Positions 16,649 to 26,936 are shown, numbered from the stretch's first letter. The stretch: DNA of 64,000 bases from Phycisphaerales bacterium (GCA_022447205.1 JAKVBQ010000003.1:91704-155703); one strand, 5' to 3'. The notes: a model not told the origin generated them from the letters alone. Translations and numbers: made by a program.

Positions 16649-18550
16649 TCAACCGTTCTTGAGCGACTTGAGGAAGGCAAGGTTGCCGGTCAACCGCTTT
16701 CCGATGTTGACGAATTCGCTGAAGCGGGTCGGGTCCAGGTACTTCAGGATCAGCACGTAGATGCTGCCTCCCACCAGTCCTGCCAGTGGACACCAGACCA
16801 GCAGGCCGACCCAGCTCGGGCCGATCGACAGCGAGATGTATCCGACGATCACCAGCGGGCTTCCCGCAATGAACGGCACGCCATGCACGCGAAGGATGTC
16901 GGTGATCGATGCATAGCCTCGCGAGCAGATGTAGATGCCGAACGGAGCGAAGATCGCCTGCTGTCCGAGCGTCACCCAGGCGACCGTGATGATCGAGCCC
17001 TTCCAGGCGGCGAGCGCGACGGCGATGACGTACGTCGTGCTCTGGGCGAGCTGCCAGAACAACCAGGTCTTGTAGCGTCCGGATCCCTTGAGCAGTGAGG
17101 CACTCGTCGAATTGCTGCTGGCGAAGGACTGCGCGACCATGAGGATCATCAGGATCGGGACGGCAGGGGCCCATTTGTCGGTGTAGATCTGGGGGATGAA
17201 GATCGGTGCGGTTGCGCCTGCACAAAGCAGGAAGAGCATCGTGACCGCGGTGATCGCGCTGGTGCTTCGCAGGTATGCGGTCGCGAGACGCTCCGGGCTT
17301 TCCTGGAGCTTGCTGAAGATCGGCGTGAATGCCTGGCTGAGGTTGTACGACAGCAGTGCGATGAGCTGGATCGACAGCATGGTGGCGAAGTAGAAGAACC
17401 CCGCGTCCTCCGTGCTGGCGAAGTAGCCGAGGAGGAGCATCGGCGTCAGGAGACCTGCACTGTGCACCCACTGGGCGAGCCACAGAGTGCAGCTGTCCTT
17501 GAGCAGCGGCTTCACCGGTTCGCGATCCTCGACCGGTACCCTCGGGATCTTGCCCACGAACGGAATCATGATCAGTGCCGTGATCAACGGCACGGCGATC
17601 TGGCTCATCAGGAGAGCGACCGAGCCGGCGCCGAGGACAGCGAGCGTGACGGCCATGAAGCCTCCGCCGATCGTTGCACCGAAGTTCGATGCGGCAATCG
17701 CGCCGAACTGCAGTCGCAGGCGGAGCAGCGCGGCCAGGGGCAGCTTCAGGAGTCCGATCAGCGGGACCACCCCCAGCATCAGCAGCAGGAGTGTCAGGGG
17801 CCTCGAGCGGAACCTGAACCCGAGTGCGTCCAGGGCCGAGCCTTCCGCGGTGGACCAGGTCCTGATCGGTATCTCCGCTCCTGTCTCGTCGATGATCCGG
17901 AGTTTCGACTTCGCCTCGTTGAAATCGACATTGAGCTTCAGGCCATCCGAGGACCGGTTCAGCTCCTCGTCGAGCTGCGCCATGTACTCCTGCAGCTTGA
18001 TCGAGATGTCGTTCATCTTCGGCAGCCGGTTCTGCTTCCAGGCGCCATCGACGCGAATCTCGAAGGAACCCTCCACCTCGTTGACGAGGGTCTTGATCTC
18101 CTCCCCACGGGCGAGCTCCTCGATGGTCGTACCGACCGTGACCGGAGCGCCCGAGGTGCTCTTCAGGTCCTGCCCGGGGCGGATGCCCGCCCAGATCGAT
18201 GAACATGCGATCACGATCGCAAGCAGGACGCTGGTCACCGTCGCGATCCTGAGAATGTTGGGCAGGGCCTTCGTGACCCCTCGCTGGACCAGGAGATCCA
18301 CAAGCGGAAGGGGGGAGCAGATCGTCAGCGCGGCCGCGATCGCCAGGGCGATTCCCGCGAGACCCCAGTCGCCGGGAAGAAGCCAGGTCGCGAGCAGCCA
18401 CTGGACCACGAGCATGATGCCCTTGGAGCCGATCGTTTGTGTGATGCTCCAGATCGAACCACGGACCGCAGCCCCGGTGTACGTCGGCGAAGAGGACGCA
18501 TCTTCTCGCGAGGCATCCGTGGGCTCAGATTTGTGATCCTGATCGCTCAT
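16649..18550 (-). CDS. Wzx-like polysaccharide flippase with large periplasmic insertion
   Basis: A 633-residue multi-spanning membrane protein of the MOP/Wzx (polysaccharide biosynthesis) superfamily. The N-terminus has the typical amphipathic start (GSIWSITQTIGSKGIMLVVQWLLATWLLPGDWG split over two helices). Transmembrane helices occupy residues about 32-120 and about 252-600. Between them, residues about 121-250 form a hydrophilic domain not usual in Wzx proteins. The start at 18550 (MSDQDHKSEP) avoids overlap with the divergent gene; an upstream start at 18604 is possible. It probably moves lipid-linked repeat units across the inner membrane, working with the polymerase/ligase-like protein encoded divergently at 18668 and the GDP-sugar genes near 22 kb. 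Confidence 0.85.
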   Translation of the reverse strand: MSDQDHKSEPTDASREDASSSPTYTGAAVRGSIWSITQTIGSKGIMLVVQWLLATWLLPGDWGLAGIALAIAAALTICSPLPLVDLLVQRGVTKALPNILRIATVTSVLLAIVIACSSIWAGIRPGQDLKSTSGAPVTVGTTIEELARGEEIKTLVNEVEGSFEIRVDGAWKQNRLPKMNDISIKLQEYMAQLDEELNRSSDGLKLNVDFNEAKSKLRIIDETGAEIPIRTWSTAEGSALDALGFRFRSRPLTLLLLMLGVVPLIGLLKLPLAALLRLRLQFGAIAASNFGATIGGGFMAVTLAVLGAGSVALLMSQIAVPLITALIMIPFVGKIPRVPVEDREPVKPLLKDSCTLWLAQWVHSAGLLTPMLLLGYFASTEDAGFFYFATMLSIQLIALLSYNLSQAFTPIFSKLQESPERLATAYLRSTSAITAVTMLFLLCAGATAPIFIPQIYTDKWAPAVPILMILMVAQSFASSNSTSASLLKGSGRYKTWLFWQLAQSTTYVIAVALAAWKGSIITVAWVTLGQQAIFAPFGIYICSRGYASITDILRVHGVPFIAGSPLVIVGYISLSIGPSWVGLLVWCPLAGLVGGSIYVLILKYLDPTRFSEFVNIGKRLTGNLAFLKSLKNG

Positions 18551-18667
18551 TTGTGACGTCGTGTGCTGGGAATGTAGCCGGATGGGAGTCTGCACGTGCA
18601 GCATCCGGGCTGCTCGGTCGATAATAGGTTAAGGAAATCCCACCCCCTCCCACGTCTGCGAGGCCTG

Positions 18668-20041
18668 ATGGTACTTGCCCTCGGCATTCTCTTTCTGATC
18701 GTCTTGATCTGTGCATTTGCTGCAGCGATCGTCCGCCCCTGGCTCGCATTCGTCCTGATCGTCAGCTTTCCGGTCATCGAGCAGACGCTCCAGAGCTACT
18801 TCCCGATCTTCATCACCTACAGGACCCTGTTCAACTACCTGATCGCAGGTGTCGTTGCGGTCACACTCCTGATTCGGTTCCTGAAGGATCCGATGATGCT
18901 GGGAGGCGCGCTCAACCCCGTATCGAAGCTGGTCATCGCCCTTCAGGCGCTCAGTTTCATCAGTCTCGTCTGGACCGCCGATCTGGCCAATGGCTGGACC
19001 CTGACGGTCGGACGTCTCCAGTACGCGCTGCTGTTCATGGTGATGGCACCGCTGCTCATCAGCTCTCTGGAGGATTTCAAGCAGCTCCGCTTCCCGCTGA
19101 TGGTGCTCGGTTCCCTCGCCCTGCTCGGCATCATCCTCAGTCCCAGCGCTTCCTTCTACGGGACGCGTCTCATGATCCACTACAGCTCGACCCAGCAGGC
19201 GAATGCCCTGGCACTTGGAGAACTTGGTGCGATCCTGCTCCTCTTCGCGGTCCTGACCACCCAGAAGGGGGTCGGTCGACTGGTCGTGCCCTTCCAGATC
19301 GCGGTGGGCATGTTCGGTTTCGGGATGGGTCTCCTGAGCGGGGCACGGGGGCAGGTCATCGCAGGCGGTCTGATTTCCTTCCTCTTCTTCCCCGTTGCAC
19401 GCCGCATCAAGAACAGCATGGGCTACCTCGGCGTCGGCTTCGGCGTCGGTTTCGTTGTCCTGCTTCTGTACGTGAGCGTCCAGTTCTTCATCACCTCGGA
19501 CAACATCGATCGTTGGACGATGCAGAGCCTGACCGACGGCGTCATGACCCGATACAGGATCGCCTCGACTGCGCTCGCCCCATGGATGTCGGATCCCTTC
19601 GCGTGGATCTTCGGTCGAGGAGCCGGCGCGTTCACCACCACCGGACTGGTCGACTCCTATCCTCACAATCACCTGATCGAGGCGCTCACGGAACTGGGAC
19701 TGATCGGTGCGACCGTGTACGTCCTGATCCTCTACTTCACGGTTCGCGCCCTCATCGGTCTCTTCAGGATCTACCGTGACGACGATGAGATGCGTCCCGC
19801 GATCGCGCTGCTCGGCTCGGTTTCGGCATTCGTCTTCCTGATCTCCTTGAAGCAGGGAACGGTCCACGATCCCGGCTTCGTGTTCATGTGGTACATGGTG
19901 GTGGCACGCGTGTACTGGTACGAGCTGAAGATGCAGGAGCAGCGTGAGGATGAGTACGATGAGTTCGAGGAGGTCGATGACGAAGACGCCTGGGACGAGG
20001 ATGGACACGACCACGAGGACGAGAACCTCGTGAGCGGTTGA
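18668..20041 (+). CDS. O-antigen ligase/polymerase-like membrane protein
   Basis: A 457-residue protein with about ten to twelve hydrophobic helices and a large periplasmic loop, the layout of Wzy/WaaL proteins. The GARGQVIAGG motif near residue 230 and the SYPHNHLIEALTELGLIG block near residue 330 are characteristic of the O-antigen ligase family (PHN...E). The ATG at 18668 starts directly at the first helix; an in-frame GTG at 18596 would overlap the divergent flippase and is less likely. The last 35 residues form a very acidic cytoplasmic tail rich in Asp and Glu, which is unusual. It likely polymerises or attaches surface polysaccharide. Confidence 0.85.
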   Translation: MVLALGILFLIVLICAFAAAIVRPWLAFVLIVSFPVIEQTLQSYFPIFITYRTLFNYLIAGVVAVTLLIRFLKDPMMLGGALNPVSKLVIALQALSFISLVWTADLANGWTLTVGRLQYALLFMVMAPLLISSLEDFKQLRFPLMVLGSLALLGIILSPSASFYGTRLMIHYSSTQQANALALGELGAILLLFAVLTTQKGVGRLVVPFQIAVGMFGFGMGLLSGARGQVIAGGLISFLFFPVARRIKNSMGYLGVGFGVGFVVLLLYVSVQFFITSDNIDRWTMQSLTDGVMTRYRIASTALAPWMSDPFAWIFGRGAGAFTTTGLVDSYPHNHLIEALTELGLIGATVYVLILYFTVRALIGLFRIYRDDDEMRPAIALLGSVSAFVFLISLKQGTVHDPGFVFMWYMVVARVYWYELKMQEQREDEYDEFEEVDDEDAWDEDGHDHEDENLVSG

Positions 20042-20053
20042 CTCTTCAGACGG

Positions 20054-21526
20054 TCAACGCGAACCTCTCGAGTTCACCCGTTCGGTCAGACGCATCATCA
20101 TCGGCCTCGTCCTTGGTTTGACGCGGATTCGGTTCCTCTCCTCGGCCTTCGCGTCTTCCGCGGCCTTCTCTGCATCGCTCTCCACCGCCGGGGATGTTGA
20201 AGGGGGAAGTGCCCCGCTTCGCATCCGACTTGCGACCGCCGCGACGTACCTGATCTGCCGGTTTCCGAGTGCCTTGCTGAATTCTCGTTTCAGGCTCGCG
20301 CTCTTCCAGTCCGGGACCTCGTTCGCGTCGAGGACACCCATCGACCTGAAGAAGGCCAGGGCGGCCTCCCGCAGTTCGTCACTGATCTGGTCGGGTGGCC
20401 TGAACAACGAGCCGAGCATCCACATCTCGTACCCCTCCCAGAGCATGAGCCCATCCGCTCCGTTCTTCATGGCGGGGTCCAGCTGCTCGTGGATGAATTC
20501 ATCGACCGGAATGTCCTTGTGCACCCACTCCTCGTAGCCCGATGCCCCACCCGTCCATGAGGTCCTGCCGATCGGGATGATCTTCCTGTCGGGACGATCC
20601 GATGTCTTCACGTAGTTCCGAAGCCAGCGCACGATCGCCGCCCGGTGTTCGAGCTCCGCGGCGACGTGCCGATCACGCCATTCATCGGGCAGCTCCGGGC
20701 TCGGGATGAAGTCGTAGTAGCGTGGGCAGAACCAGTCCAGTTCGTCGAGCACGGGCCTCAGCGCCTCGACTCTTTCGTAGTACTCCGCCCTGCATTCGTC
20801 GCTGAGATCGTTCCAGCCCGCGGTCCGCCCATCCTCGGTCGTGCCCCAGAAGGGGAGCGAGGGGATGTTGTAGTGAGTCACGACCGCTTCCGGAAAGACC
20901 CTCTTGAATCTCCGGACGAACTCCACGAGGTTCCCCATGGTCTCTTCGAACTTCGGCTTCGTCGGTCCGCCATGCAGGATGTCGAAGAATGGATCCTCCC
21001 AGTCCAGGCTCACGTACCCCTGGATGCCGTCCGGATATCGATCGGAGAGTCGACCGAGCACGCCGTCGATGTCGATCACCCCGGATTCGAACGACTGAGG
21101 GTCCTCTCCCTGTCCGATGTTGAGGACCTCGTCGCAACCGAGGACCGAGTATGCGGAATTCGTGTACGGGTCGAAGGTGCCGTCGTGAAGCAATGACCAG
21201 CCTCGCAATGGATGCTGCTCGTGGTTCGGTGGGTCCTTCGTCTTCCCTCCATCATCGTCCTGGTCGGTCTTCCCCGGTTTGCCCTTGCCGTCGATGGCGG
21301 CGGTCGAAAGCACGACTTGCCTCCCGCTGGATGGCGCCGATTTCATCCGCCCGGTCCTGGAAGCCGTCACGCGATGCTTCGCACCCTTCGCTCGTACGCC
21401 CTCCCCCGACTTCGCAACGTTCTTCGATCGAACGACATCGTCGCTCCCTGCCGCCAGACCCAGGGTCAGTGCGAGCGGCAGCGTGCATCCCACGGCACGG
21501 CCGATGGTGGCCTTCAGACTCGTCAT
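20054..21526 (-). CDS. Exported glycosidase-like protein of unknown function
   Basis: A 490-residue secreted protein. Its start at 21526 follows GGGGAGAG and gives a signal sequence (TIGRAVGCTLPLALTLGLAAG). A basic, low-complexity linker of about 100 residues follows. The main domain has blocks expected of a TIM-barrel carbohydrate-active enzyme: QGYVSLDWEDPFFDI, VVTHYNIPSLPFWG, DWFCPRYYDFIP, KIIPIGRTSWTG and GADGLMLWEGYEMW, with acidic residues at strand ends. I cannot assign it to a numbered glycoside hydrolase family. It ends in a long charged tail. It lies convergent to the ligase-like gene and beside gmd, so a role in trimming or using the surface polysaccharide is plausible. Confidence 0.65.
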   Translation of the reverse strand: MTSLKATIGRAVGCTLPLALTLGLAAGSDDVVRSKNVAKSGEGVRAKGAKHRVTASRTGRMKSAPSSGRQVVLSTAAIDGKGKPGKTDQDDDGGKTKDPPNHEQHPLRGWSLLHDGTFDPYTNSAYSVLGCDEVLNIGQGEDPQSFESGVIDIDGVLGRLSDRYPDGIQGYVSLDWEDPFFDILHGGPTKPKFEETMGNLVEFVRRFKRVFPEAVVTHYNIPSLPFWGTTEDGRTAGWNDLSDECRAEYYERVEALRPVLDELDWFCPRYYDFIPSPELPDEWRDRHVAAELEHRAAIVRWLRNYVKTSDRPDRKIIPIGRTSWTGGASGYEEWVHKDIPVDEFIHEQLDPAMKNGADGLMLWEGYEMWMLGSLFRPPDQISDELREAALAFFRSMGVLDANEVPDWKSASLKREFSKALGNRQIRYVAAVASRMRSGALPPSTSPAVESDAEKAAEDAKAEERNRIRVKPRTRPMMMRLTERVNSRGSR

Positions 21527-21682
21527 TGGACTCTCCCCGAAACAGGTCATACAACTCAACCGATGAATCCTCTTTCGAACCGATGACCCGACGATCGGAG
21601 TATGAACTTCGGCTTTCACGCCTGATGCTCCCGAACATGAGAGTCATGCGGTCTGAAGGGGCATGAGCCCGGTTGATTCATA

Positions 21683-22732
21683 CTATTGGTCGTGCCCCGA
21701 GGATGCGGGAAGTTCGTGCCCTGCGTCACGAAGGGTCTTCTCCCGACGTGCGATCTCGAGGTCCTGATCCACCATCATGGCGGCGAGTTGTTCGACGCTG
21801 GTCGTCGCCTCCCACCCCAGCTTCTCCTTCGCCTTCGTGCAGTCTCCGAGAAGCTGCTCGACTTCCGCCGGCCTGAAGTAGCGGGGATCGATCTCGATGT
21901 AGTCCTCGTAGTTCAGACCGAGATGTTCGAAGGAGAGCCTGCAGAACTCGCGCACCGAGATCATCTTCCCGGTGGAGACCACGTAGTCGTCGGGCTGGTC
22001 CTGCTGGACCATTCGCCACATCGCATCGACGTAGTCGCCGGCATACCCCCAGTCACGCTGCGCATCCAGGTTGCCGAGGTACAGCTTGTCCTGCATGCCC
22101 AGCTTGATCCGTCCCACTGCACGAGTGATCTTCCTGGTGACGAAGGTCTCGCCACGGCGGGGACTCTCGTGATTGAAGAGGATGCCGCAGCTCGCGTGGA
22201 TGTCGTACGACTCCCGGTAGTTGATCGTCAGCCAGTGTGCGAACACCTTCGCGCAGCCGTACGGTGAGCGCGGGTAGAACGGGGTCTTTTCGGTCTGGGG
22301 CACTTCCTGGACCTTGCCGAACATCTCCGAGGAGCTTGCCTGGTAGTAGCGGATCTGCTTGCCCAGGATCTGCTGTCCGTCGCGGAGCGCCTCGAGCAGC
22401 ATGCCCGTTCCCATGCCCACGATGTCCATGGTGTCGATCGGCTGGTCGAAGCTCACCCGCACGTGACTCTGTGCACCCAGGTTGTAGATCTCATCCGGGG
22501 CGATCTCGCGGACCAGGGAAGCCATGCGGGAGCCATCGGTCAGGTCCCCGTAGTGGAGCTTCAGCCTCGTGCCCTTGTCATGGGGGTCCTGGTAGATGTG
22601 ATCGATCCGGTCGGTGTTGAAGGTCGAAGCCCTTCGGATGATCCCGTGGACCTCGTAGCCCTTCTCAAGGAGGAGCTCTGCAAGGTAGGAGCCGTCCTGC
22701 CCCGTGATGCCGGTGATGAGTGCCTTTTTCAT
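21683..22732 (-). CDS. gmd: GDP-mannose 4,6-dehydratase
   Basis: A 349-residue extended short-chain dehydrogenase. It converts GDP-mannose to GDP-4-keto-6-deoxymannose, the first step to GDP-fucose and related sugars. Visible motifs are the NADP-binding [12 protein letters not shown] at the N-terminus, [22 protein letters not shown], the catalytic [11 protein letters not shown] and YGCAK (Tyr and Lys), and the C-terminal [14 protein letters not shown]. The ATG at 22732 starts right at MKKALITG and is chosen over a start 54 bases upstream. The divergent neighbour encodes GDP-fucose synthase, completing the two-step pathway. The shared 148-bp intergenic region probably carries both promoters. 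Confidence 0.97.
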   Translation of the reverse strand: MKKALITGITGQDGSYLAELLLEKGYEVHGIIRRASTFNTDRIDHIYQDPHDKGTRLKLHYGDLTDGSRMASLVREIAPDEIYNLGAQSHVRVSFDQPIDTMDIVGMGTGMLLEALRDGQQILGKQIRYYQASSSEMFGKVQEVPQTEKTPFYPRSPYGCAKVFAHWLTINYRESYDIHASCGILFNHESPRRGETFVTRKITRAVGRIKLGMQDKLYLGNLDAQRDWGYAGDYVDAMWRMVQQDQPDDYVVSTGKMISVREFCRLSFEHLGLNYEDYIEIDPRYFRPAEVEQLLGDCTKAKEKLGWEATTSVEQLAAMMVDQDLEIARREKTLRDAGHELPASSGHDQ

Positions 22733-22880
22733 GAGTTCCGATTCGCCTCTGGCGAGATGCTCCTGCTGGGCCCCTGCTGGGTGCATTGTGTCTGGATGGA
22801 TCTTGAAGGTGAACTTCCTGTATCCGTCATCGGTTCTCGATGGTACGGTTCCGAACAGGAATTCTCAGGAGAGTTCATCT

Positions 22881-23825
22881 GTGGATCTTTCAAAGAAACG
22901 CGTGGCGGTTACCGGTGGATCAGGCTTCCTGGGCGCCGCTCTTCTCGAATTACTGGCCAGCAGGGGCGTTTCCGACGTCTTCGTGCCGCGTCGGAAGGAC
23001 TATGACCTGACCACCGAGGACGGGGTCAGGCGCTTCTACGCCGATGGAAAGCCGGATGTGGTCATCCATCTTGCCGCGGAAGTCGGCGGAATCGGGGCCA
23101 ATCAGGACAATCCAGGGCGGTATTTCTATGCCAACATGGCCATGGCGCTGCATCTGATCGAGCATGCTCGCCTCAACGGCATCGAAAAATTCGTCCAAAC
23201 CGGGACGATCTGCGCCTATCCCAACCTGACTCCGGTCCCGTTCAAGGAAGATGACCTCTGGAACGGCTATCCAGAGGTCACCAATGCGCCCTATGGGATC
23301 GCCAAGAAGGCGGCCATGGTGATGCTTGAGGGCTATCGGCAGCAGTATGGACTGCCAGGAGCGTTCGTCCTTCCGGTCAACTTGTATGGGCCAAGAGACA
23401 ACTTCGACCTCCACTCATCGCACGTAATTCCTGCTCTCATAAGGAAATGCGTTGAAGCACAGGATCGTGGGGACGCCTTCATCGAGTGTTGGGGCACCGG
23501 CTCGGCAAGTCGGGAGTTCCTGTATGTCGAGGATGCTGCGGAGGGGATCATCCGAGCGACGGAGGTTCTGGATGAGCCGGTCCCCGTGAATCTGGGCACC
23601 TGCATGGAGATCACGATCAAGGATCTGGTCGAATTGATCGCCCGTTTGACCGAGTTCAAGGGTGAGATCAGGTGGGATTCCACCAAGCCCGACGGGCAAC
23701 CCCGGCGGTGTCTTGATACGGATCGTGCCAAGGCGATGCTGGGCTGGGAGGCCAAGGTGGGGTTCGAAGACGGGCTCAGGACCACCATCGACTGGTTCCG
23801 GGCCAATCAGGATTCCATTGCGTGA
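22881..23825 (+). CDS. fcl: GDP-L-fucose synthase
   Basis: A 314-residue NAD(P)-dependent epimerase/reductase that converts GDP-4-keto-6-deoxymannose to GDP-L-fucose. The GTG start at 22881 has AGGAGA ten bases upstream. Motifs include [46 protein letters not shown], the YGIAKK catalytic pair, [21 protein letters not shown] and the C-terminal [12 protein letters not shown]. Length is normal for the family. The gene is divergent from gmd and followed by a polysaccharide deacetylase. Together the genes should supply and modify a fucose-containing exopolysaccharide. The symbol fcl (wcaG) is given on family similarity. Confidence 0.93.
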   Translation: MDLSKKRVAVTGGSGFLGAALLELLASRGVSDVFVPRRKDYDLTTEDGVRRFYADGKPDVVIHLAAEVGGIGANQDNPGRYFYANMAMALHLIEHARLNGIEKFVQTGTICAYPNLTPVPFKEDDLWNGYPEVTNAPYGIAKKAAMVMLEGYRQQYGLPGAFVLPVNLYGPRDNFDLHSSHVIPALIRKCVEAQDRGDAFIECWGTGSASREFLYVEDAAEGIIRATEVLDEPVPVNLGTCMEITIKDLVELIARLTEFKGEIRWDSTKPDGQPRRCLDTDRAKAMLGWEAKVGFEDGLRTTIDWFRANQDSIA

Positions 23826-23880
23826 CGATGTCCTGGAACTGAAGCCGCGAAGCACTCATTGACCCGAGGGTCGATCACGG

Positions 23881-24732
23881 ATGTCATCCGCCTCTCCGAT
23901 CAACGCGCTCTCCTTCGACATCGAGGACTGGTTCCACATGGTGGATATCGAGTCCCTCGACGATCCTTCGAAGTGGGCCGACTTCCCGTCGATCGTCGAA
24001 CGGGAGACCGAGTGGATCCTCGAGACGCTCGCCGAACGTGATATCACCGCCACCTTCTTCGTTCTCGGCTGGATCGCGGAGCGCTATCCCGACCTTGTTC
24101 GCGCCATCCACGATGCCGGCCACGAGATCGGCAGCCATTCCTTCTGGCATCGACGTGTCGACACGCTCTCTCCCGAGGAGTTCCGAAAGGATGTCCAGGA
24201 TTCACTGGATGCGATTCGAGCGGCCGGCGTCGAACACTGCCCCGGATTCCGAGCCCCGACGTTCTCGATCGTTCCAGGGACGGAGTGGGCGATCGACACC
24301 CTCCTCGACCTCGGATTCGAATACGACGCCAGTCTGTTCCCGACCCCGCGGGAACATGGCGGCTATCCCTGTTCGCGGGATCCGCATCTCTCCCGCATCG
24401 CACCCAGCGGACGAACGATGCCCGAACTCCCCATGAGCATCATGGACATCGGCCCGAAATCGACTGCTTTCTCCGGAGGGGGCTTCTTCCGCCCGTTTCC
24501 CCGATCGATCATCCGGAGAGGTTTCGACCAGTGTGCTGCTGCGGGACGACCGGTCGTGGTGTACATGCATCCGCGTGACTTCGCACTCGGCACTCCGCAT
24601 GTCAAGATGAATCCGGTTCGCAGGTTCAAGTGCTACTTCGGCATCAAGGGGGCACGCAAGAAGTTTCTTTGGATGCTCGACAACTGGGATTTCACCAGTT
24701 GTTCCGAGGTCCTTGCGTCAATCCGTCGCTGA
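23881..24732 (+). CDS. XrtA-type polysaccharide deacetylase (DUF3473-containing)
   Basis: A 283-residue carbohydrate esterase family 4 protein of the subgroup found in exosortase/PEP-CTERM exopolysaccharide loci. It starts ALSFDIEDWFHM (metal Asp), then TATFFVLGWIAERYP, the HEIGSHSFWH metal-binding histidines, CPGFRAPTFSI and GFFRPFP. The C-terminal VVVYMHPRDFALGTP carries the second conserved histidine. It has no signal peptide, so it may act on cytoplasmic or membrane-linked intermediates. Its presence fits the PEP-CTERM-like tails seen at the start of the window. Its last 15 bases overlap the end of the convergent acetyltransferase gene. Confidence 0.9.
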   Translation: MSSASPINALSFDIEDWFHMVDIESLDDPSKWADFPSIVERETEWILETLAERDITATFFVLGWIAERYPDLVRAIHDAGHEIGSHSFWHRRVDTLSPEEFRKDVQDSLDAIRAAGVEHCPGFRAPTFSIVPGTEWAIDTLLDLGFEYDASLFPTPREHGGYPCSRDPHLSRIAPSGRTMPELPMSIMDIGPKSTAFSGGGFFRPFPRSIIRRGFDQCAAAGRPVVVYMHPRDFALGTPHVKMNPVRRFKCYFGIKGARKKFLWMLDNWDFTSCSEVLASIRR

Positions 24733-25317
24733 TGCCTGTCCTGGCGCTCTCGGGAACTCGCGATCCTTGATCGGCTTGCAGGGGTTCCCGACGCAGATCT
24801 TCCACGCCGGCATGTCCTTGGTGACGACACTGCGAGATCCGATCACGGCACCATCCCCGATCTTCACACCGGGTGCGACGAAGACCTGTGCAAAGAGCAG
24901 TGCATCCACGCCGATCTCGACCGTTCCGACCGTGAGGGGGAGTTCCACCTGGCTGATGTCGTGGCTTCCGGTGCAGAGATAGCAGTGCTGAGAGACCGTC
25001 GAGCGTTCCCTGAGGATGATCTCGCCCAGTGCGTACACCTCCGCACCCGGCCCGATCGCGGCCCGGTCCTCGAGGGTCACGTTCCAGGGGGTCGAGATCC
25101 TGGCGCTGGGTGCGACATAGGGTCGCCCGGAGATCCTGGTGCCGAACAGGCGAAGGATGAACAGGCGCCATCGATTCAGCGGATTCGGCGTGAACCGGCA
25201 GGTCAGCACCCAGACCATGCTGAACATCACGCGCATCACCTTGGTGGTGAGGGACCAGGGCGACTGGTAGGGGTTGTCCTGCGGAGCGACTTGTTTGAGG
25301 CGAGCATTGCCACCCAT
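24718..25317 (-). CDS. WcaF-like acetyltransferase (left-handed beta-helix)
   Basis: A 199-residue hexapeptide-repeat acyltransferase resembling colanic acid acetyltransferase WcaF. The start at 25317 follows GGGAGG. After an N-terminal helical part (SPWSLTTKVMRVMFSMVW, NRWRLFILRLFG) come hexapeptide turns: ARISTPWNVTLEDRAAIGPG, the CYLCTGSHDISQ loop with the acetyl-CoA histidine, and VAPGVKIGDGAVIGSRSVV. It probably O-acetylates a sugar of the nearby polysaccharide. It is encoded opposite to the deacetylase with a short convergent overlap, and divergent from cysS. Confidence 0.9.
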   Translation of the reverse strand: MGGNARLKQVAPQDNPYQSPWSLTTKVMRVMFSMVWVLTCRFTPNPLNRWRLFILRLFGTRISGRPYVAPSARISTPWNVTLEDRAAIGPGAEVYALGEIILRERSTVSQHCYLCTGSHDISQVELPLTVGTVEIGVDALLFAQVFVAPGVKIGDGAVIGSRSVVTKDMPAWKICVGNPCKPIKDREFPRAPGQASATD

Positions 25318-25406
25318 TCGGGGCCTCCCTCGAGGAGATGGGGAACGGTACGTTCTCCAAGGTACCATAGGCGCAGTCCATACCCCGAAAACGTGACCAG
25401 ATCGAC

Positions 25407-26936
25407 ATGACCCTTCGACTCTACAACACCATCTCTCGTACGACCGAACCCTTCGAGCCCCTCGCAGGTGGTGCCGGTCCCGTGACCTTCTACACCTGCG
25501 GGCCCACCGTCTACGACTATGCACACATCGGGAATTTCCGTTCGTTCCTGAATGCCGACGTGCTGCGTCGGGTGCTCGAGCTCCTGGGGCATGACGTGAT
25601 CCACGTGATGAACATCACCGATGTCGGGCACATGACCGACGATGAGAATGCGGATGGCGGGGGAGAGGACAAGATGGAGGTCGCCTCGAGGCGCCTCCTG
25701 GAGGCGAAGAAGTCCGGAGCACTGCCGGAGGGATCCGACGTCGACCCCGGTGATCCGCTCGCCATCGCGGACTTCTATGCGGATGCGTTCCTTGAAGATG
25801 CCAGGCTGCTCGGCCTGCGGGTCGCGCTCGAGGCCGACGAGCATCCCGAACGACTGCCGCGACCGACACGCTACGTGGGTGAGATGATCGCCTTGGTGGA
25901 AAACCTTGTCGATCGCGGTCATGCCTACGTCGCCGATGATGGTGTCGTCTACTTCGATGTCGCGAGTTTTCCCGAGTACGGCAAGCTGAGCGGCAACACG
26001 GTGGAGGCCCTGCGTGAAGGCGAGGGTGGGCGGATCGCGGAGGAGCACCAGATGTTCAAGCGATCACCTGCCGACTTCATGCTTTGGAAGCCGGATGAGT
26101 CGCACCTGATGCGCTGGCCGAGTCCCTGGGGCGAGGGCTATCCCGGCTGGCACCTCGAGTGCTCCGCCATGGCGGAGTCGCTTCTCGGCGTGGATGGCCA
26201 GATCGACCTGCACTCCGGTGGTGAGGACAACATCTTCCCCCACCATGAATGCGAAATCGCCCAGAGCAGGTGTTCCACGGGCGCGCAGGCCTTCTCCCGT
26301 TACTGGTTCCACACGCGTCACCTCATCGTCGAGGGCGAGAAGATGTCCAAGAGCAAGGGCAACTTCTTCACCGTTCGCGACATGCTCGAGAAGGGTGCGA
26401 GCCCTGCCGCGCTTCGGCTTGAACTGATCCGGACGCACTATCGACAGAATGCCAACTTCACCATGCAGGGCCTCCGCGACTGCCAGCGTCAGGTTGATCG
26501 CTGGTGCCGGCTTGCGGAGCGGCTTGCCCGGGCGGAACCCCGCTCCGATGCGGAAGCAGGACCCATGGAGCAGGCACTCGAGGGATTCACGCGGGCGCTC
26601 GCCGACGACCTGAACGTTCAGGGTGCGATCGGCGTGCTCAGCGAGGCGGTCGGTCGTCATCCTGCCGAAGGCGATCTCGTGGGTGATCCCCAACGTGAGC
26701 TTGCGGCGCTTCGCAGGATGGATTCAGTGCTCGGGGTCCTGGACCGAAATGAAGTCTCGAGTGATGGCGACGATGAGCTTGGCGCGCAGGTTGAGGCGTT
26801 GATCGCCGCTCGGGAACAGGCTCGTGCCGACAAGGACTGGGGGGCAGCCGATCGGATTCGGGATGAGATCGCGGATCTCGGCGTGATGATCAAGGATGGT
26901 CCGGAAGGGACCACCTGGTCCAGGGTGGTGGAATGA
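25407..26936 (+). CDS. cysS: Cysteinyl-tRNA synthetase
   Basis: A 509-residue class I aminoacyl-tRNA synthetase. The zinc and active-site region begins TFYTCGPTVYDYAHIGNFRSF, containing the HIGN form of the HIGH motif; later HLECSAMAE and the zinc ligands in DNIFPHHECEIAQ are present. The KMSKS loop is EKMSKSKGNFFT. The C-terminal helical anticodon domain (DALIAAREQARADKDWGAADRIRDE) is intact. An insertion of about 30 residues near 80-115 contains the MEVASRRLLEAKKSG block. coaE overlaps its last four bases, so the two are translationally coupled. Confidence 0.97.
   Translation: MTLRLYNTISRTTEPFEPLAGGAGPVTFYTCGPTVYDYAHIGNFRSFLNADVLRRVLELLGHDVIHVMNITDVGHMTDDENADGGGEDKMEVASRRLLEAKKSGALPEGSDVDPGDPLAIADFYADAFLEDARLLGLRVALEADEHPERLPRPTRYVGEMIALVENLVDRGHAYVADDGVVYFDVASFPEYGKLSGNTVEALREGEGGRIAEEHQMFKRSPADFMLWKPDESHLMRWPSPWGEGYPGWHLECSAMAESLLGVDGQIDLHSGGEDNIFPHHECEIAQSRCSTGAQAFSRYWFHTRHLIVEGEKMSKSKGNFFTVRDMLEKGASPAALRLELIRTHYRQNANFTMQGLRDCQRQVDRWCRLAERLARAEPRSDAEAGPMEQALEGFTRALADDLNVQGAIGVLSEAVGRHPAEGDLVGDPQRELAALRRMDSVLGVLDRNEVSSDGDDELGAQVEALIAAREQARADKDWGAADRIRDEIADLGVMIKDGPEGTTWSRVVE

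Noticed and set aside
16638..18401. 587-codon second frame on the minus strand overlapping the flippase gene
   Set aside because: Its Arg/Gly/Pro-rich product lacks hydrophobic helices, whereas the flippase frame has a regular helix pattern.
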